Shown here: positions 43,084 through 56,469 of the stretch, piece after piece
Position numbering within the stretch: the stretch's first letter is position 1
Layout: each line of letters opens with the position of its first letter
DNA from: Phenylobacterium sp.
GTDB lineage: Bacteria > Pseudomonadota > Alphaproteobacteria > Caulobacterales > Caulobacteraceae
Assembly: GCF_013822795.1 (NCBI RefSeq)
Contig: NZ_PNLB01000009.1
Location: 1-64,000, forward strand
Direction: 5' to 3'
DNA: 64,000 bases
The notes under the pieces: model-generated
The model's input: the letters and a program-made list of their open reading frames with translations, nothing else
Databases searched by the model: none
What the model was told of the DNA's origin: nothing
Position numbers and translations under genes: made by a program

Positions 43084-44703
43084 ATGGCTATCGCACTTTC
43101 CGCGCCTCGCGCGACCGAACTGAAGCCGCGGATCGTTGTGTTCGGCGTCGGGGGCGCCGGGGGCAACGCCGTCAACAACATGATCGAGGCGCATCTCGAA
43201 GGCGTCGAGTTCGTCGTCGCCAACACCGATGCGCAGCAGTTGGCCTTCGCCAAGACCGATCGCCGCATCCAGCTCGGCGTGACGGTCACTCAGGGCCTCG
43301 GGGCCGGGGCGCACCCGGAAGTCGGGATGAGCGCGGCCGAGGAATCGATCCCGGAGATCGGTGAGCACCTCGACGGCGCCCACATGATCTTCATCACCGC
43401 CGGCATGGGCGGCGGCACCGGCACCGGCGCCGCGCCGATCATCGCCAAGTGCGCCCGCGAGCGCGGCATTCTGACCGTCGGCGTGGTGACCAAGCCCTTC
43501 CACTTCGAAGGCCGCCACCGCATGCGCCTGGCCGACGCCGGCATCGGCGAGCTGCAGCGCTATGTCGACACTCTGATCGTCATCCCGAACCAGAACCTGT
43601 TCCGGGTCGCCAACGAGCGCACCACCTTCGCTGAAGCCTTCGGCATGGCCGACCAGGTCCTGCACTCGGGCGTGCGCTCGATCACCGATCTGATGGTGCT
43701 GCCGGGCCTGATCAACCTCGACTTCGCCGACGTCCGTACGGTCATGACCGAGATGGGCAAGGCGATGATGGGCACCGGCGAGGCGACCGGCGAAGACCGC
43801 GCTCTCATGGCCGCTCAGAACGCCATCGCCAACCCGCTGCTCGACGAAGTTTCGCTGAAGGGCGCCAAGGCCGTGCTGGTCAACGTGACCGGCGGCCTGG
43901 ACATGACCCTGCTGGAAGTCGACGAGGCGGCGAACGCTATCTCCGAGCAAGTCGACGCCGAGGCCAACATCATCTTCGGGGCCGCTTTCGATCCGACCCT
44001 GGACGGCATGATCCGCGTGTCGGTCGTGGCGACCGGCATGGACGGCGCCTCGATGGCCGCCATCGAACCGAAGATCGAGCGCAAGCCGCTCGCCGCCCCG
44101 CCGCTGCGGGCCGAAACCTCGCGTCCGGCGCCCGTGACTGAGCCGGTGATGCGCGCCACGCCGACCTACGAGCGCCCGTCGCCGCCGAGCTTCGCCGATC
44201 GTCCGGCGCCGCGTTATCCGGAGCCGGCCGCCTACGTGCCGCCGACCCCGGCCGTTGCGCCGGTCGCCGCCGCGCCGGCTCCCGCTCCGATCCCCGCGCC
44301 CGCGCCCGCACCGGTCAAGGCGGTCTTCGAGGAAGAAGAGCAAGGCGATCTCTATAGCGCCCCGGCTCCCGCGCCTGCGCCAGCCCCGGTGGTCGCTGCA
44401 GCGCCGGAACCGCAGGTCACGCGCCCGGTCACCCGGATCGTCGACCCGGCGGTCGAGGAGTTCGAGGAAGAGCCGCTGTTCAGCGAGCCGGCCTACGAAG
44501 AGCGCCGCCCGCAACGTGGCGGTTTCCTGAGCCTGTTCGGAAGCCGTCCGCGCTATGAGCAGCCGGCGCCGCAACCGACGCGTCAGCAGGCCCCGACCAG
44601 CCGTGGCGGCGCGCAGCCGGCCGAACAGCCGGCCCCGGAAGCGCAGTTCGACAGCCAGGAAGACCTGGAGATCCCGTCGTTCCTGCGCCGCCTGGCCAAC
44701 TAG
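43084..44703 (+). CDS. ftsZ: Cell division GTPase FtsZ
   Basis: 539 residues. Tubulin-like GTPase core (about 15-330): [44 protein letters not shown] (tubulin signature), NFADVRTV-type [15 protein letters not shown] and [14 protein letters not shown] very long Pro/Ala/Glu-rich linker (about 335-520) follows, typical of Caulobacteraceae, ending in the conserved peptide [13 protein letters not shown] that binds FtsA and other partners. It has its own promoter region and terminator, so it is separately transcribed from ftsQA. Confidence 0.98.
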   Translation: MAIALSAPRATELKPRIVVFGVGGAGGNAVNNMIEAHLEGVEFVVANTDAQQLAFAKTDRRIQLGVTVTQGLGAGAHPEVGMSAAEESIPEIGEHLDGAHMIFITAGMGGGTGTGAAPIIAKCARERGILTVGVVTKPFHFEGRHRMRLADAGIGELQRYVDTLIVIPNQNLFRVANERTTFAEAFGMADQVLHSGVRSITDLMVLPGLINLDFADVRTVMTEMGKAMMGTGEATGEDRALMAAQNAIANPLLDEVSLKGAKAVLVNVTGGLDMTLLEVDEAANAISEQVDAEANIIFGAAFDPTLDGMIRVSVVATGMDGASMAAIEPKIERKPLAAPPLRAETSRPAPVTEPVMRATPTYERPSPPSFADRPAPRYPEPAAYVPPTPAVAPVAAAPAPAPIPAPAPAPVKAVFEEEEQGDLYSAPAPAPAPAPVVAAAPEPQVTRPVTRIVDPAVEEFEEEPLFSEPAYEERRPQRGGFLSLFGSRPRYEQPAPQPTRQQAPTSRGGAQPAEQPAPEAQFDSQEDLEIPSFLRRLAN

Positions 44704-44724
44704 GCCGGTCGACCAGATTGATGA

Positions 44725-44754
44725 AACGGCCGGACGCGCGTCCGGCCGTTTTTT
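44725..44754 (+). terminator. Rho-independent terminator of ftsZ
   Basis: A perfect palindromic stem built from AACGGCCGGACGCG-type arms (44725-44750) runs into a T6 run, starting 22 nt after the ftsZ stop. The inverted GNAT gene ends only 5 nt beyond. Confidence 0.92.
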
Positions 44755-44758
44755 CGTT

Positions 44759-45514
44759 TCAGCTTCCAGAAACCTCCCAGGTCGGCCCGATGAAGGGCAG
44801 GCCGAGCTTGGCGGCGACGCGCTGCGAGGCGAGGTTCGTCTCCGACGTACTGTAGAACAGCGTCAGCTCACGAAGATCGGGCAGGGCGCTCCAGCCTGAC
44901 ACCGCCTGGGCGGCCAGGCCGCGGCCGCGGAAGGCCGGCAGGGTGGCCAGACCCAGTTCGGCTCCGTGCGCGCCGAGCCGAGCGGTGAACGCCAGCGCGG
45001 CGATCCGCCCCTCCGCGATCACCAGGCAGTAGGGCGGCCAGAGGTCGGCGACCGATCGAAAATTTAGGGCGAGCAGATCGGGCGGCATGCCGTCACGCGC
45101 GAGCCGAGCCTCCAACTCCAACGCCGCCGGCGTGCTGGACGCGATAGTTGGGGAGCCGTGGGGCAGGGGCGTCGCGTGCGGTAGGAGGAAGCTGAGACCT
45201 GCGTGCCCCGCCTGCGCGCCAAGCAGGGCCACATAGCGTTCTGCAGCGACGGGCGATCGGCCAGGAGCGAGCGCCGGCTCCTCCGACACGAGGTCGTTCA
45301 GTCGGTGGGTGATATCGGCGTCGATCGTTGCGGCGATCCAGGCGCGGCCAGCGGCCATGTACATGAGCGGCCCCGGCGCGTTGTCGGGCGGGCCCTCGCT
45401 GGCGATGCGGCCGTCTTTGAGGACGAAGCGGGTTTCCGCCTCGAGTTCGAGCAGTCGCCTGGCGTCATGCGCAGGCAGGACCGCGCGCAGCGGCGCGGCG
45501 TAGTGGTCGGACAT
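44759..45514 (-). CDS. GNAT-family N-acetyltransferase
   Basis: 251 residues from ATG 45514 (an in-frame GTG at 45529 is the alternative). The N-terminal half is a variable helical domain. The C-terminal half carries the acetyl-CoA site ELGLATLPAFRGRGLAAQAVSGW and YSTSETNLASQRVAAKLGLPFIGPTWEV, typical of the GNAT fold. The substrate is unknown. It is inverted between ftsZ and lpxC. Confidence 0.83.
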   Translation of the reverse strand: MSDHYAAPLRAVLPAHDARRLLELEAETRFVLKDGRIASEGPPDNAPGPLMYMAAGRAWIAATIDADITHRLNDLVSEEPALAPGRSPVAAERYVALLGAQAGHAGLSFLLPHATPLPHGSPTIASSTPAALELEARLARDGMPPDLLALNFRSVADLWPPYCLVIAEGRIAALAFTARLGAHGAELGLATLPAFRGRGLAAQAVSGWSALPDLRELTLFYSTSETNLASQRVAAKLGLPFIGPTWEVSGS

Positions 45515-45828
45515 GAGTGGTCTCGTCACAGGGCGCGGGGCGCCCGGAAGGCCGTTGGGCCAGGATCGTGACGGGGGGCCTAGAGAGAGCCCCGGCGCGT
45601 CACGGACGATGGAGGTGCGCTGAATTGGCTCATCGTGGCCTCCTTGGTCGCCGAACGTCTTGCAGGCAGCCTAGCGGCGCGCCAAATCGGGTGTCAACGA
45701 AATGGCGAGACAGTGGCCGCTTCCCCTTGAATCCTAAGGGTTTCTTAATCGTCCCAAATCGAAACATTGCGAAACAGGAAGTGTTTTGCTGCGGCGCGGC
45801 ATAGCCCTTACCTGACAGGTGGGGCGTT
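45515..45828. other. Divergent intergenic region upstream of lpxC
   Basis: 314 nt without a gene. It becomes less GC-rich at 45690-45800 (AAATCGAAACATTGCGAAACAG region), probably the lpxC promoter. A GAATC CcrM site and a small CCCTT/AAGGG hairpin occur near 45724-45740. No small RNA or conserved riboswitch is recognised. Confidence 0.5.
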
Positions 45829-46767
45829 ATGCGGCCATCTGGCCGTGTGTCCGAACGAGGAAGGCGGCGAGTTTTGCGCGCACAAGAGTTTCAGCACACC
45901 CTGCAGGGTCCGGCGATCTTCGCCGGCGTCGGCGTCCATACGGGCGCCTATACGCGTGTCGCCGTTCGTCCCGCGCCGACCAATTCGGGCATCGTTTTCG
46001 TCCGCACCGACGTCACCGACCGTGACAACCGCGTCGCCGCGACCGGCGAGGCGGTGACCAAGACCCAACTGGGCACTGTCATCGAGAACGCGGCTGGCGT
46101 GTCGGTCTCGACGATCGAGCACCTGATGGCCGCCTTGGTCATGCTGGGCGTCGACAACGCCATCGTCGAGCTCGACGGCCCCGAAATGCCGATCATGGAC
46201 GGCTCGTCGCTGCCGTTCGTCCAGATCCTCGATCGCGCCGGCCGGCGCCAGCAGGACGCGCTGCGCTCCTACATCGAAATCCTTGAGCCGATCGAGTTCA
46301 TCGACGGCGACAAGCGCGCGACCCTGACCCCTTCGGACCAGTTCGAAGTCGCCTTCGAGATCCGCTTCCCGTCCGCCGCCATTGGCCGCCAGGCCGTGGA
46401 CTTGGTGATGGACGAGCAGGCGTTCCGCGACGAACTGGCCGACTGCCGGACCTTCGGCTTCCTGCATGAGGTCGAGTACCTGCGCTCGATCGGCTTGGCC
46501 CGCGGCGGTTCGATGGAGAACGCCGTGGTCATCGAGGGCGACCGCATCCTCAATCCGGAAGGCCTGCGCCGTCCGGACGAGTTCGTGCGCCACAAGGCGC
46601 TGGACGCGATCGGCGACCTCTATGTGCTCGGCGCGCCGATCCTCGGCCGCTTCGAAGGCGTGCTGGCCGGCCACGGCCTGAACAACCAGCTGGTCCGCGC
46701 GCTGCTCGCGTCGCCCCAGTCGTGGCGCTACCGCACCCTGGCGCCGGAACTGGCTCAGGCGGTCTAG
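45829..46767 (+). CDS. lpxC: UDP-3-O-acyl-N-acetylglucosamine deacetylase LpxC
   Basis: 312 residues from ATG 45829 (AGGTGG upstream); a TTG at 45874 with GAGGAAGG upstream would begin LRAQEFQHTLQGPAIFAGVGVHTG, closer to typical LpxC, so the start is uncertain. Zinc enzyme motifs: STIEHLMAAL (His), VELDGPEMPIMDGSS, CRTFGFLHEVEYLRS and RHKALDAIGDLYVLG (His, Asp). It catalyses the committed step of lipid A synthesis. It follows the division genes as in many proteobacteria. Confidence 0.95.
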   Translation: MRPSGRVSERGRRRVLRAQEFQHTLQGPAIFAGVGVHTGAYTRVAVRPAPTNSGIVFVRTDVTDRDNRVAATGEAVTKTQLGTVIENAAGVSVSTIEHLMAALVMLGVDNAIVELDGPEMPIMDGSSLPFVQILDRAGRRQQDALRSYIEILEPIEFIDGDKRATLTPSDQFEVAFEIRFPSAAIGRQAVDLVMDEQAFRDELADCRTFGFLHEVEYLRSIGLARGGSMENAVVIEGDRILNPEGLRRPDEFVRHKALDAIGDLYVLGAPILGRFEGVLAGHGLNNQLVRALLASPQSWRYRTLAPELAQAV

Positions 46768-47040
46768 ACGACTTACGTCCTTCCGGCCCCAAAAGCGGGC
46801 GCGACTTACGGCCATGGCCTAGGCTGGCCCATCGTATCTCCGACTGAGCCTATGGAGCGTCTTGCCGACGCTCTATGCCCACTGGCGCGCACCGTCCGGC
46901 GTGAGGAAGGCGCTGTCCTGATTGCGACGAAGTGGAGCGGGGCTTCTCATCATGCTCTGCCGCATTTGCGCCCTGCATTCCATGCTGTAGAAGCGGGGAC
47001 TCGCGGCGCGGGGGCGCGCGTCGTTCCTTTTGAGGTGAAG

Positions 47041-48066
47041 GTGTCCTTGCTTCGCAATAACCGGACTCGCACGGCTCTTATCGTCGGCTGCGCCGCTCTC
47101 GCCCTGGCCTCTTGCGCAGGCAAGAAGGAAAAGCCACGACTGGCGTATGAAGAGCGGCCCGTGGAGCTGCTCTACGCCACCGGCGCCGACCGGCTGGACC
47201 GCGGCCTGTGGAATCAGGCCGTCCAGTACTTCGGCGAGGTCGAGCGTCAGCATCCCTATTCCGAGTGGTCGCGCCGCGCGATCCTGATGACCGCCTATGC
47301 CCACTATCAGGGCAACGACTACGCCGAGGCCATCGGCGACGCCGACCGCTTCATTTCGCTCTATCCGGGCAACCCTGCCGCCGCTTACGCCCACTACCTG
47401 AAGGCCATCTGCTACTTCGAGCAGATCGTCGACGTGGGCCGCGACCAGGCCGCGACCGGCCAGGCCCTGGCCAACCTGAACGAGGTCGTTCAGCGCTACC
47501 CGCGCACCGAGTACGCCGCCGACGCGCGTCTGAAGATCGACATGGTCAACGACCAGCTGGCCGGCAAGGAAATGACCATCGGCCGCTGGTATCTGCGTCA
47601 GGGCGACACGCTGGCGGCGATCGGTCGCTTCAAGACCGTCATCGAACGCTACCAGACGACCAGCCACACGCCCGAGGCGCTCTATCGCCTGGTCGAGGCC
47701 TATCTGACCCTGGGCCTGGCCGAAGAGGCCAAGCGTAACGGCGCGGTGCTCGGCTACAACTATCCGGGCGACGTCTGGTACCGCGACGCCTACAAGCTTC
47801 TGACCGACAAGGGCCTGCGCCCGGCGGTCGAGCCGGCCCAGTCGAAGAAGCCGAGCCTGGTCTCGCGCCTGCCGTTCGTGAAGGACAAGGACGCGACCAT
47901 CAAGCCGCCGGCCGCCGACGTCGCACCCGCTGAAGTTCCGGCCGCCGAGACGCCGCCCGCCCTGGAGACGCCGCCGACGGCGTCGAATGACACGTCCGCG
48001 TCGGCCGCGCCGGCTCAGCGTCGTGGGCTGCTCTCGCGCATCCCCGGCCTGGGCGGCGACAAATAG
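47041..48066 (+). CDS. bamD: Outer membrane assembly lipoprotein BamD
   Basis: 341 residues from GTG 47041 with a GAGG ribosome site about 6 nt upstream. Lipoprotein signal RTALIVGCAALALASC. TPR repeats follow (VELLYATGADRLDRGLWNQAVQYFGEVERQHPYSEWSRRAILMTAYAHYQ and continuing), the fold of BamD, which with BamA inserts beta-barrel proteins. A C-terminal extension of about 75 residues is Pro/Ala-rich and ends RRGLLSRIPGLGGDK. The 273 nt before the start (46768-47040) hold no clear gene. Confidence 0.93.
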   Translation: MSLLRNNRTRTALIVGCAALALASCAGKKEKPRLAYEERPVELLYATGADRLDRGLWNQAVQYFGEVERQHPYSEWSRRAILMTAYAHYQGNDYAEAIGDADRFISLYPGNPAAAYAHYLKAICYFEQIVDVGRDQAATGQALANLNEVVQRYPRTEYAADARLKIDMVNDQLAGKEMTIGRWYLRQGDTLAAIGRFKTVIERYQTTSHTPEALYRLVEAYLTLGLAEEAKRNGAVLGYNYPGDVWYRDAYKLLTDKGLRPAVEPAQSKKPSLVSRLPFVKDKDATIKPPAADVAPAEVPAAETPPALETPPTASNDTSASAAPAQRRGLLSRIPGLGGDK

Positions 48067-48124
48067 AACCTAAAGCGAACTTAAGCGTCTTCCGAACCGG
48101 CTGATTCCGGGCGATCTTGCGGCC

Positions 48125-52166
<4,042 letters not shown>

Positions 52167-52233
52167 GCGCAGACCGGGCTTGCCGCGGGGGCGCGCCGTC
52201 CCCAACCTTGGATCAGGCACAAGGAGGATCGTC

Positions 52234-52644
52234 GTGGCGTCACACTGGCTGGTGAAGTCCGAACCGGACACCTATTCCTACGCCGACCTCGAACGGGACG
52301 GCCGGACGACCTGGGACGGGGTACGCAACTTCGCGGCCGCCTCGCACCTCAAATCGATGAAGCTCGGCGACCAGGTGTTCTTCTACCACTCCCAGGAGGG
52401 CAAGGACGTGGTGGCGATCGCCCAGGTCGCCAAGGAAGCTTTTCCCGACGCCAGCGATCCGACCGGAAAGTTCGTCGCTGTGGAATTGACGCCCGTGCGC
52501 AAGCTGAAGACGTCCGTCACCCTGGCGGACATGAAGGCCAACCCCGCGCTGTCGGACATGCCGATGCTCCGCCAGGGGCGGCTCTCGGTCTCGCCGGTCA
52601 GCGACGCCGAATGGGCGACGATCCTGAAGATGGCGGGGGAGTAG
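52234..52644 (+). CDS. EVE-domain protein
   Basis: 136 residues from GTG 52234, with AAGGAGG 6 nt upstream. The whole protein is an EVE (PUA-like) domain: HWLVKSEPDTYSYADLERDGRTTWDGVRNFAAASHLKSMKLGDQVFFYHSQEGKDVVAIAQVAKEAFPD. EVE domains bind modified bases in RNA or DNA; the stand-alone bacterial form is common and its target unknown. It may be co-transcribed with ligA, 67 nt upstream. Confidence 0.92.
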   Translation: MASHWLVKSEPDTYSYADLERDGRTTWDGVRNFAAASHLKSMKLGDQVFFYHSQEGKDVVAIAQVAKEAFPDASDPTGKFVAVELTPVRKLKTSVTLADMKANPALSDMPMLRQGRLSVSPVSDAEWATILKMAGE

Positions 52645-52673
52645 GAAATGAATGCTCCCTCGTTGGGGGAACT

Positions 52674-52778
52674 GTCAGCCGCAGGCTGACTGAGGGGGAC
52701 TTTGACTCAAGCGACTTGAGAGCAGTCCCCCTCCGTCTCGCCGCGGTCGCGGCGAGCCACCTCCCCCAGCGGGGGAGG
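52674..52778. repeat. Cluster of four hairpins (REP-like intergenic element)
   Basis: Four perfect hairpins in tandem: GTCAGCC-gca-GGCTGAC (52674-52690); a nested GGGGGAC...GTCCCCC stem (52694-52731) enclosing CTCAAG-cga-CTTGAG; CTCGCCGC-ggtc-GCGGCGAG (52737-52756); and CCTCCCCC-agc-GGGGGAGG (52760-52778). It lies between convergent genes and is non-coding. The form is that of composite REP-like repeats; it may terminate transcription from both sides. Confidence 0.78.
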
Positions 52779-52789
52779 ATCTCAGTCTG

Positions 52790-54607
52790 TTAGAGCGGAG
52801 CGCAGGCCGCTTCGAGCCAGGCGCGCACGTCCGGCTGCTCGATCCGCGGGCCGACCACCGCCAGCACCCGGGCGTGATAGGCGTCCATCTGGGCGCGTTC
52901 CTGCGCCGACAGCAGCTCCACCACGATCAGACGGCGATCCATCGGCGCCAGGGTCAGGGTCTCGAAGCCCAGCATCTCGCGCTCGCCGCCGGCGATCGCG
53001 GCCGGCTCGGTGACGAATTGCAGGTTCTCGATGCGGATGCCGTAGGCGCCTTCCTTGTAGTAGCCGGGCTCGTTGGAGAGGATCATCCCCGGCCGCAGGG
53101 CTACGAAGTTCGGCAGCTTGGAGATCCGCTGCGGACCTTCGTGCACGCCGAGATACGAGCCGACCCCGTGGCCGGTGCCGTGGTCGTAGTCGAGGCCGAC
53201 GTTCCAGAGCGGCGCGCGGGCCAGCACGTCGAGCGCCGAACCGGTGGTCCCGGCCGGGAAGCGGATCGCGGCCAACGCCAGATGCCCCTTGAGCACCAGG
53301 GTGAAGCGCTCGCGCATCTCCTGGCTCGGTTCGCCGATGGCGACGGTGCGGGTGATGTCGGTGGTGCCGTCCAGGTACTGCGCGCCGGAATCGACCAGCA
53401 GCAGCGAACCCTTCTCGGCCTGCTTGTTGAGCCGCGTCGTCGGCCGGTAGTGGACGATAGCGCCATTCGAGGCCGCGCCGGCGATGGTGTCGAAGGAGAG
53501 GTCCTTCAGCGCGCCGGTGTCCTGGCGGAAGCCTTCCAGGCGGGTGACCACCTCGACTTCGTCGATGGTGCGGCTCTGGCCCTCGGTGGCGACCCAGTGC
53601 AGGAAGCGGGTGACGGCGACGCCGTCGCGGGCGTGGGCCTCACGCGTGCCGGCGATTTCGACGCCGTTTTTGCAGGCGCGGGGCAGGGCGCAGGGGTCCT
53701 CGCCGCGCACGACCTCGGCGCCGGCCTTGAGCAGAGTGTCGAAGTACCAGGCCGAGGACTGGCCGGGGTCGACCAGCACCCGCTTGCCCTTCAGGTCGGC
53801 GAGAGCCGCGGCCAGGTCGTCCGGCGTCTCCAACGCCACCTCGTTGCCCAGCCACGCCCGCAGCTCAGGCGAAACCTTCACGGGATCGAGGAACAGGCGC
53901 GCCGAACCATCCTTGTTCAGGATCGCCTGGCCGAGCGGCAGGGGCGAGCGGATGACGTCGCCGCCGCGGACGTTGAACAGCCAGGCGATCGACGACGGCG
54001 CGGTCAGCACCGTGGCGTCGGCGTTCTTGCCAGCCAGCGCCTGGCCGATGCGGTTGCGCTTAGCCGAGGATTCCTCGCCCGCGTACTCCAGGGCGTGGGG
54101 CACGACCGGCGCGGTGGGCTGGGCCGGGCGCGCGGCGCCCCAGGCTTCGTCCAGCGGGTTGGCGGCGACCGGCTTCAGCGCCGCGCCGGCCTTGGCGGCG
54201 GCGGACTTCAGGCGCTCCAGCGCGTCCGGCGAGTGCAGGCGCGGATCGTAGCCGATCAGCTGGCCCTTGGCCGTGGCTGTCTCGAGGTAGGCCGGGACGC
54301 CGCCCTCGACGAGATCGCGGATCTCGAAGACGCCGGCGTCGACCTGGTCGCGGACCTGCAGGGTGTAGCGGCCGTCCACGAAGATCGCGGCCTTGTCGGC
54401 CAGGATCACCGCGGCCCCGGCTGAGCCGGTGAAGCCGGTCGCCCAGCCGAGCCGGTCGTTGGCCTCGGGCAGGTACTCGTTCTGGTGCTCGTCCTCGTGG
54501 GGCACCAGGAAGCCGTCCAAGCCTTGGGCCTTCATGGCTGCGCGGATCAGCGGAACGTGCTTCGGGCCGAAGGACGGATCGGTGGTTTCATCAAAGGTCT
54601 GACGCAT
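52790..54607 (-). CDS. pepP: Xaa-Pro aminopeptidase (M24B, long form)
   Basis: 605 residues. Two N-terminal creatinase-like domains (LIRAAMKAQGLDGFLVPHEDEHQNEYLPEANDRLGWATGFTGSAGAAVIL) precede the pita-bread catalytic domain. Metal ligands are visible in LLVDSGAQYLDGTTDITRTVAIG (two Asp), DHGTGHGVGSYLGVHEGP (His), SNEPGYYKEG (Glu) and IRIENLQFV (Glu). It resembles the three-domain eukaryotic-type cytosolic aminopeptidase P, cleaving N-terminal residues before proline. Transcribed toward the hairpin cluster. Confidence 0.94.
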   Translation of the reverse strand: MRQTFDETTDPSFGPKHVPLIRAAMKAQGLDGFLVPHEDEHQNEYLPEANDRLGWATGFTGSAGAAVILADKAAIFVDGRYTLQVRDQVDAGVFEIRDLVEGGVPAYLETATAKGQLIGYDPRLHSPDALERLKSAAAKAGAALKPVAANPLDEAWGAARPAQPTAPVVPHALEYAGEESSAKRNRIGQALAGKNADATVLTAPSSIAWLFNVRGGDVIRSPLPLGQAILNKDGSARLFLDPVKVSPELRAWLGNEVALETPDDLAAALADLKGKRVLVDPGQSSAWYFDTLLKAGAEVVRGEDPCALPRACKNGVEIAGTREAHARDGVAVTRFLHWVATEGQSRTIDEVEVVTRLEGFRQDTGALKDLSFDTIAGAASNGAIVHYRPTTRLNKQAEKGSLLLVDSGAQYLDGTTDITRTVAIGEPSQEMRERFTLVLKGHLALAAIRFPAGTTGSALDVLARAPLWNVGLDYDHGTGHGVGSYLGVHEGPQRISKLPNFVALRPGMILSNEPGYYKEGAYGIRIENLQFVTEPAAIAGGEREMLGFETLTLAPMDRRLIVVELLSAQERAQMDAYHARVLAVVGPRIEQPDVRAWLEAACAPL

Positions 54608-54644
54608 AGCGCGAACTTAGTCCTCGCGCCGGGAGTGCGCCAGT

Positions 54645-55817
54645 CTAGGCGGCGGGTTTGCGCAGGGCGAAGAGGCAGCCGAGCGCGCCCAGGCAGGCGA
54701 GGATCAGCACCCAGAGCGACATCTGAGCCGAGCGCTCCATGCCGAGGGCGAAGATCAGCGGCGCAACGGCCCCGACCAGCCGCGAAGGCACGCTGAGCGT
54801 TCCCAGCCGGCGGCCGTAGTTGCGGCTGCCGAACAGCACCAGCGGCAGGGTGCCGCGCACGATGGTGAAGAGGCCGTTGCCCGCGCCGTACAGCGCTGCG
54901 AACGGCGCGGCGGCCAGGGGGCCTAGGGCCAGCAGCAATCCCGCGCCGGCCGGAAACATCGCCACGGCGACCCGGGCCGAGACCAGCGGGTGGATGCGCC
55001 GGACCAGGAAGAACTCGCCCAGCCTGGCGACGACCTGGGCCGGGCCGACCAGCATCCCGGCGGCGATAGCGGCTGTGGCGCTGGCTCCCAGCCCGATCAA
55101 CAGTAGCGGCAGGTGCGCGGCCATCACCGAGCCCACCCCGGCCATCACCGCCAGCGCCGTGGCCAGCAGCACCATCTTCAGGGCCGCGCCGGGCACGGGT
55201 GGTTCGTCCGCTTCGTCGGGCGCGGCGTGGGCGGCTTCCGCCGGCTGCGTCGGGCGTGGCAAGGTCCAGTGCAGGGGCAGGGCGATCAGCAGGTTGGTCG
55301 CCGCCCAGAACAGCGCCGTGACCCGCCAGCCGTAGGCGCCCTCCATCCAGGCCGACAGCGGCCAGGCGATGGTGCTGGCGAAGCCGGCGATCAGCGTCAC
55401 CCCGGTGATCGAGCGCCTTGCGTCCTGGCCGAACCAGCCGACCAGTCCGGCGAAGGCGATGTCATAGAGGGCAAGGGCCATCCCGGCGCCCAGCACCAGC
55501 CAGGCCAGCGCCAATTGCACGCCGTCCTGCGCCGCGGCCATAACGATCAGGGCGAGCGTCAACACCAGGCTGCCCAGGGCCAGCGGTCGGCGCGCGCCAT
55601 GCCGGTCCACCGCGCGCCCGGCCATCGGGCCGAGCAGGGCGGAAATCAGCAGGCCACCCGAGTAGGCGCCGAACACGAACGCCGTGGAGACGCCGAGCGA
55701 GCTCGCCTGGGCCTTGGCCAGGGTGGCGGGCAGGTAGCTGGTGCAGCCGTAGCCGATCAGCTGCGTCACGCCCAAGGTCCAGACCGCGCGACGGGGAGTG
55801 ATGCTTGGCGCCTGCAT
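54645..55817 (-). CDS. Major facilitator superfamily transporter
   Basis: 390 residues with about twelve hydrophobic helices. The N-terminus VWTLGVTQLIGYGCTSYLPATLAKAQASSLGVSTAFVFGAYSGGLLISALLGPMAGRAVDRHGARRPL shows the MFS loop 2-3 motif (GRAVDRHGAR). A cytoplasmic loop rich in Ala/Glu/Pro separates the two halves. The substrate is unknown. A palindrome, TACCCGGGTA, lies 64 nt upstream in the divergent gap. Confidence 0.9.
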   Translation of the reverse strand: MQAPSITPRRAVWTLGVTQLIGYGCTSYLPATLAKAQASSLGVSTAFVFGAYSGGLLISALLGPMAGRAVDRHGARRPLALGSLVLTLALIVMAAAQDGVQLALAWLVLGAGMALALYDIAFAGLVGWFGQDARRSITGVTLIAGFASTIAWPLSAWMEGAYGWRVTALFWAATNLLIALPLHWTLPRPTQPAEAAHAAPDEADEPPVPGAALKMVLLATALAVMAGVGSVMAAHLPLLLIGLGASATAAIAAGMLVGPAQVVARLGEFFLVRRIHPLVSARVAVAMFPAGAGLLLALGPLAAAPFAALYGAGNGLFTIVRGTLPLVLFGSRNYGRRLGTLSVPSRLVGAVAPLIFALGMERSAQMSLWVLILACLGALGCLFALRKPAA

Positions 55818-55880
55818 GTCCGGGCTCCTTCGCCCTGAGGCCTAAGGGGAGTCGGGTGTCAGACGTCGGCCCAAATAATT

Positions 55881-55890
55881 TACCCGGGTA
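55881..55890. promoter_or_regulatory. Palindrome TACCCGGGTA between MFS and GIY-YIG genes
   Basis: A perfect 10-bp palindrome flanked on both sides by A/T-rich bases (AATT before, TAATT after), giving an extended nearly symmetric element at about 55877-55895. It sits in the short divergent gap, where it could be an operator for the transporter; a TATAAT-like sequence overlaps its right flank. No cognate regulator is adjacent. Confidence 0.4.
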
Positions 55891-55928
55891 TAATTGACTC
55901 CGGGCGTTGATCGGATCATTTGGTCGCC

Positions 55929-56273
55929 ATGGACAAGACCAGCCGCCGCGACGCCGTACGCCAGTACAAGGAGCGCAAGGTCCCGGTGGGGATCTTTGCA
56001 CTGCGCAGCCTGTCGACCGGCGAGACGTTCGTCGGCGCCTCGCGCAACCTGGATGGACAGCGGAACTCTTCGCTGTTCTCGCTGCGGCTGGGCAGCCATC
56101 GCAACAAGACGCTGCAGGCGGCCTACAACGCCGCCGGCGGCGAGACCGGGTTCGAGTTCGTGATTCTCGAGCAACTCGAGGACGACGATGTGGGGCCGAT
56201 CGGCCGGGACACGTGGTTGAAGACGCGCGAGCGGCATTGGCGCGAGGAGTTGGGCGCCAGCTCGGCGATCTAG
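55929..56273 (+). CDS. GIY-YIG nuclease family protein
   Basis: 114 residues from ATG 55929. The fold core is seen in VPVGIFALRSLSTGETFVGASRNL (GIY and YIG equivalents written as GIF and FVG, then the conserved Arg) and in LGSHRNKTLQAAYNAAGG and FEFVILEQLEDDD. This small stand-alone type is common in alphaproteobacteria; catalytic activity and target are unknown. No strong ribosome site precedes the ATG. Confidence 0.8.
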   Translation: MDKTSRRDAVRQYKERKVPVGIFALRSLSTGETFVGASRNLDGQRNSSLFSLRLGSHRNKTLQAAYNAAGGETGFEFVILEQLEDDDVGPIGRDTWLKTRERHWREELGASSAI

Positions 56274-56469
56274 ACGCCTAGAGCGGCGTGGCGCATAACG
56301 TCGCCATGCGTCATGCGCCCGCCCTGTCGAATTCGAACGGTCCCTTCGGGGCCGTGCGTCTTCGTGTGGGCTGATCGCCTGCCTTAAGACCCACGTCGAC
56401 CCCGCCGCCAGGGGTCGAGCATGACGCAAGCGAGCCCCTGCCGACGGCCAAGCCTCGGAGAGAGCTCAA

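Noticed and set aside
43009-44574. 521-codon minus-strand frame opposite ftsZ
   Set aside because: Antisense shadow of ftsZ; no recognisable motif and no ribosome site.
46852-47040. N-terminal extension of BamD by 63 codons from ATG 46852
   Set aside because: It would bury the lipoprotein signal internally; GTG 47041 has a ribosome site and places the signal at the N-terminus.
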